From Hymenobacter sp. BRD67 (GTDB lineage Bacteria > Bacteroidota > Bacteroidia > Cytophagales > Hymenobacteraceae), in assembly GCF_013256425.1 (NCBI RefSeq), contig NZ_CP053904.1, positions 3,224,001 to 3,288,000 on the forward strand: a stretch of 64,000 nt of DNA, in the 5' to 3' direction. Shown in pieces: positions 63,661 through 64,000 of the stretch. A program made the translations under genes and the position numbers. Within the stretch, counting starts at the first letter, position 1. Each line of letters begins with the position of its first letter. The notes beneath the pieces were generated by a model. It had not been told where the DNA came from and ran no database searches. It saw nothing but the letters and a program-made list of their open reading frames with translations.

Positions 63661-64000
63661 CTAGGGCTTTTTGACGCGCCGGGGCGGGGCTTTCTTAACC
63701 ACCAGCTCCTTGTAGCCAAACGTGGGGTCAGTTTCGCGCCCAAACTGTAGCTCCGGGAGCGCGCCCAGCACGATTTCGGCGGTGGTATAAATGCGGCAGC
63801 CATCAAGCAAATGGCCACCCAGCGTACGGCCCGTGCTATCGGCAACGGCCAGGTGCAGGTGCCCGCCCGCTGCGGCCGACAGCGTACCTACCAACGAGAC
63901 AATCTCAAAATGCCCGCGGTAGTGCGTGGCATTTTCCTGGTTGGCCAGGCGCAGGCTCACTTCGGCAAGGCTGCCGACGCAGGTAAGTACGGCAACGGCC
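63661..64000 (-). CDS. DUF296 (PPC-domain) protein, 5-prime end outside the window
   Basis: The visible part (about 113 residues) reads AVAVLTCVGSLAEVSLRLAN, YRGHFEIVSLVGTLSAAAGG, HLHLAVADSTGRTLGGHLLD and YTTAEIVLGALPELQFGRET, the pattern of PPC/DUF296 domains. The GGHLHLAVAD segment carries the His usual for the metal-binding version. In plants the domain accompanies AT-hooks; in bacteria it occurs alone and its role is unclear. The C terminus is short and basic (KKAPPRRVKKP). The open frame continues past the window end, so the start is not seen. Confidence 0.83.
   Translation of the reverse strand, partial: AVAVLTCVGSLAEVSLRLANQENATHYRGHFEIVSLVGTLSAAAGGHLHLAVADSTGRTLGGHLLDGCRIYTTAEIVLGALPELQFGRETDPTFGYKELVVKKAPPRRVKKP

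Overview
The window looks like a chromosomal segment of a GC-rich member of the Bacteroidota, most likely Hymenobacter or a close relative in the Cytophagales. Support comes from the protein families (BatD, DUF3108, DUF3089, a pectate lyase with a type IX secretion C-terminal domain, a PnuC-type and TonB-receptor thiamine locus, Tat-exported ferritin-like pairs) and from many sites matching the Bacteroidota -7 promoter word TAnnTTTG just upstream of genes. No tRNA, rRNA, CRISPR array, prophage or insertion sequence was seen.

Layout. 0-5.6 kb: end of a plus-strand gene, a NifU-type Fe-S scaffold, a lectin protein with a Cry-toxin-like core, chorismate synthase and BatD. 5.6-8.4 kb: a long gene-free stretch, then two exported ferritin-like proteins. 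8.7-13 kb: queG, ruvB, a HIRAN protein and small unknowns. 13-15.3 kb: an operon of a glutaryl-CoA-dehydrogenase-like enzyme, a zinc-ribbon protein and a strange half-and-half acyl carrier protein. 15.3-17.7 kb: modABC molybdate transporter. 17.8-23 kb: thiamine locus with a TPP-riboswitch-controlled TonB receptor, a PnuT-like permease and a NadR-like kinase. 23-31 kb: rhodanese, DUF2071, HrpB helicase, SDR, FRG-domain protein, a candidate structured small RNA and guaB. 31.3-34.3 kb: a SpoIIE phosphatase / STAS / anti-sigma kinase partner-switching set. 34.5-40 kb: two parvulin chaperones, MoxR ATPase and an unknown. 40-47.3 kb: acetyltransferase, outer-membrane protein, recA, DUF3108, a PhoB/PhoR-like pair and a pseudouridine synthase. 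47.3-50.1 kb: rplM-rpsI-rpsB-tsf. 50-56 kb: DUF3089, small envelope proteins and an FUSC transporter. 56-64 kb: secreted pectate lyase, MlaE, bestrophin, TonB-like protein, a diadenylate-cyclase-like sensor, a DUF4442 protein and a DUF296 protein cut by the window end.

About thirty single-base frameshifts interrupt otherwise intact genes, including recA, guaB and aroC. In each case, restoring one G or C, usually within a short G/C run, joins the two frames. This is best explained by consensus errors in homopolymers. I therefore annotate whole genes across these breaks and give the suspected position. The exception is a 16-bp tandem duplication at 13779-13810, which breaks a small gene and does not look like a homopolymer error.

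The most interesting items are the RICIN / Cry-like helical domain / jacalin protein (1024-2774), the acyl carrier protein split at its serine site (13027-13605), the NadR-like kinase in a thiamine context, the diadenylate-cyclase-like sensor (61551-63077), several REPIN-like and very long perfect palindromes, and the candidate small RNA at about 29.1-29.3 kb. All family assignments are from reading the sequence; no database search was run.
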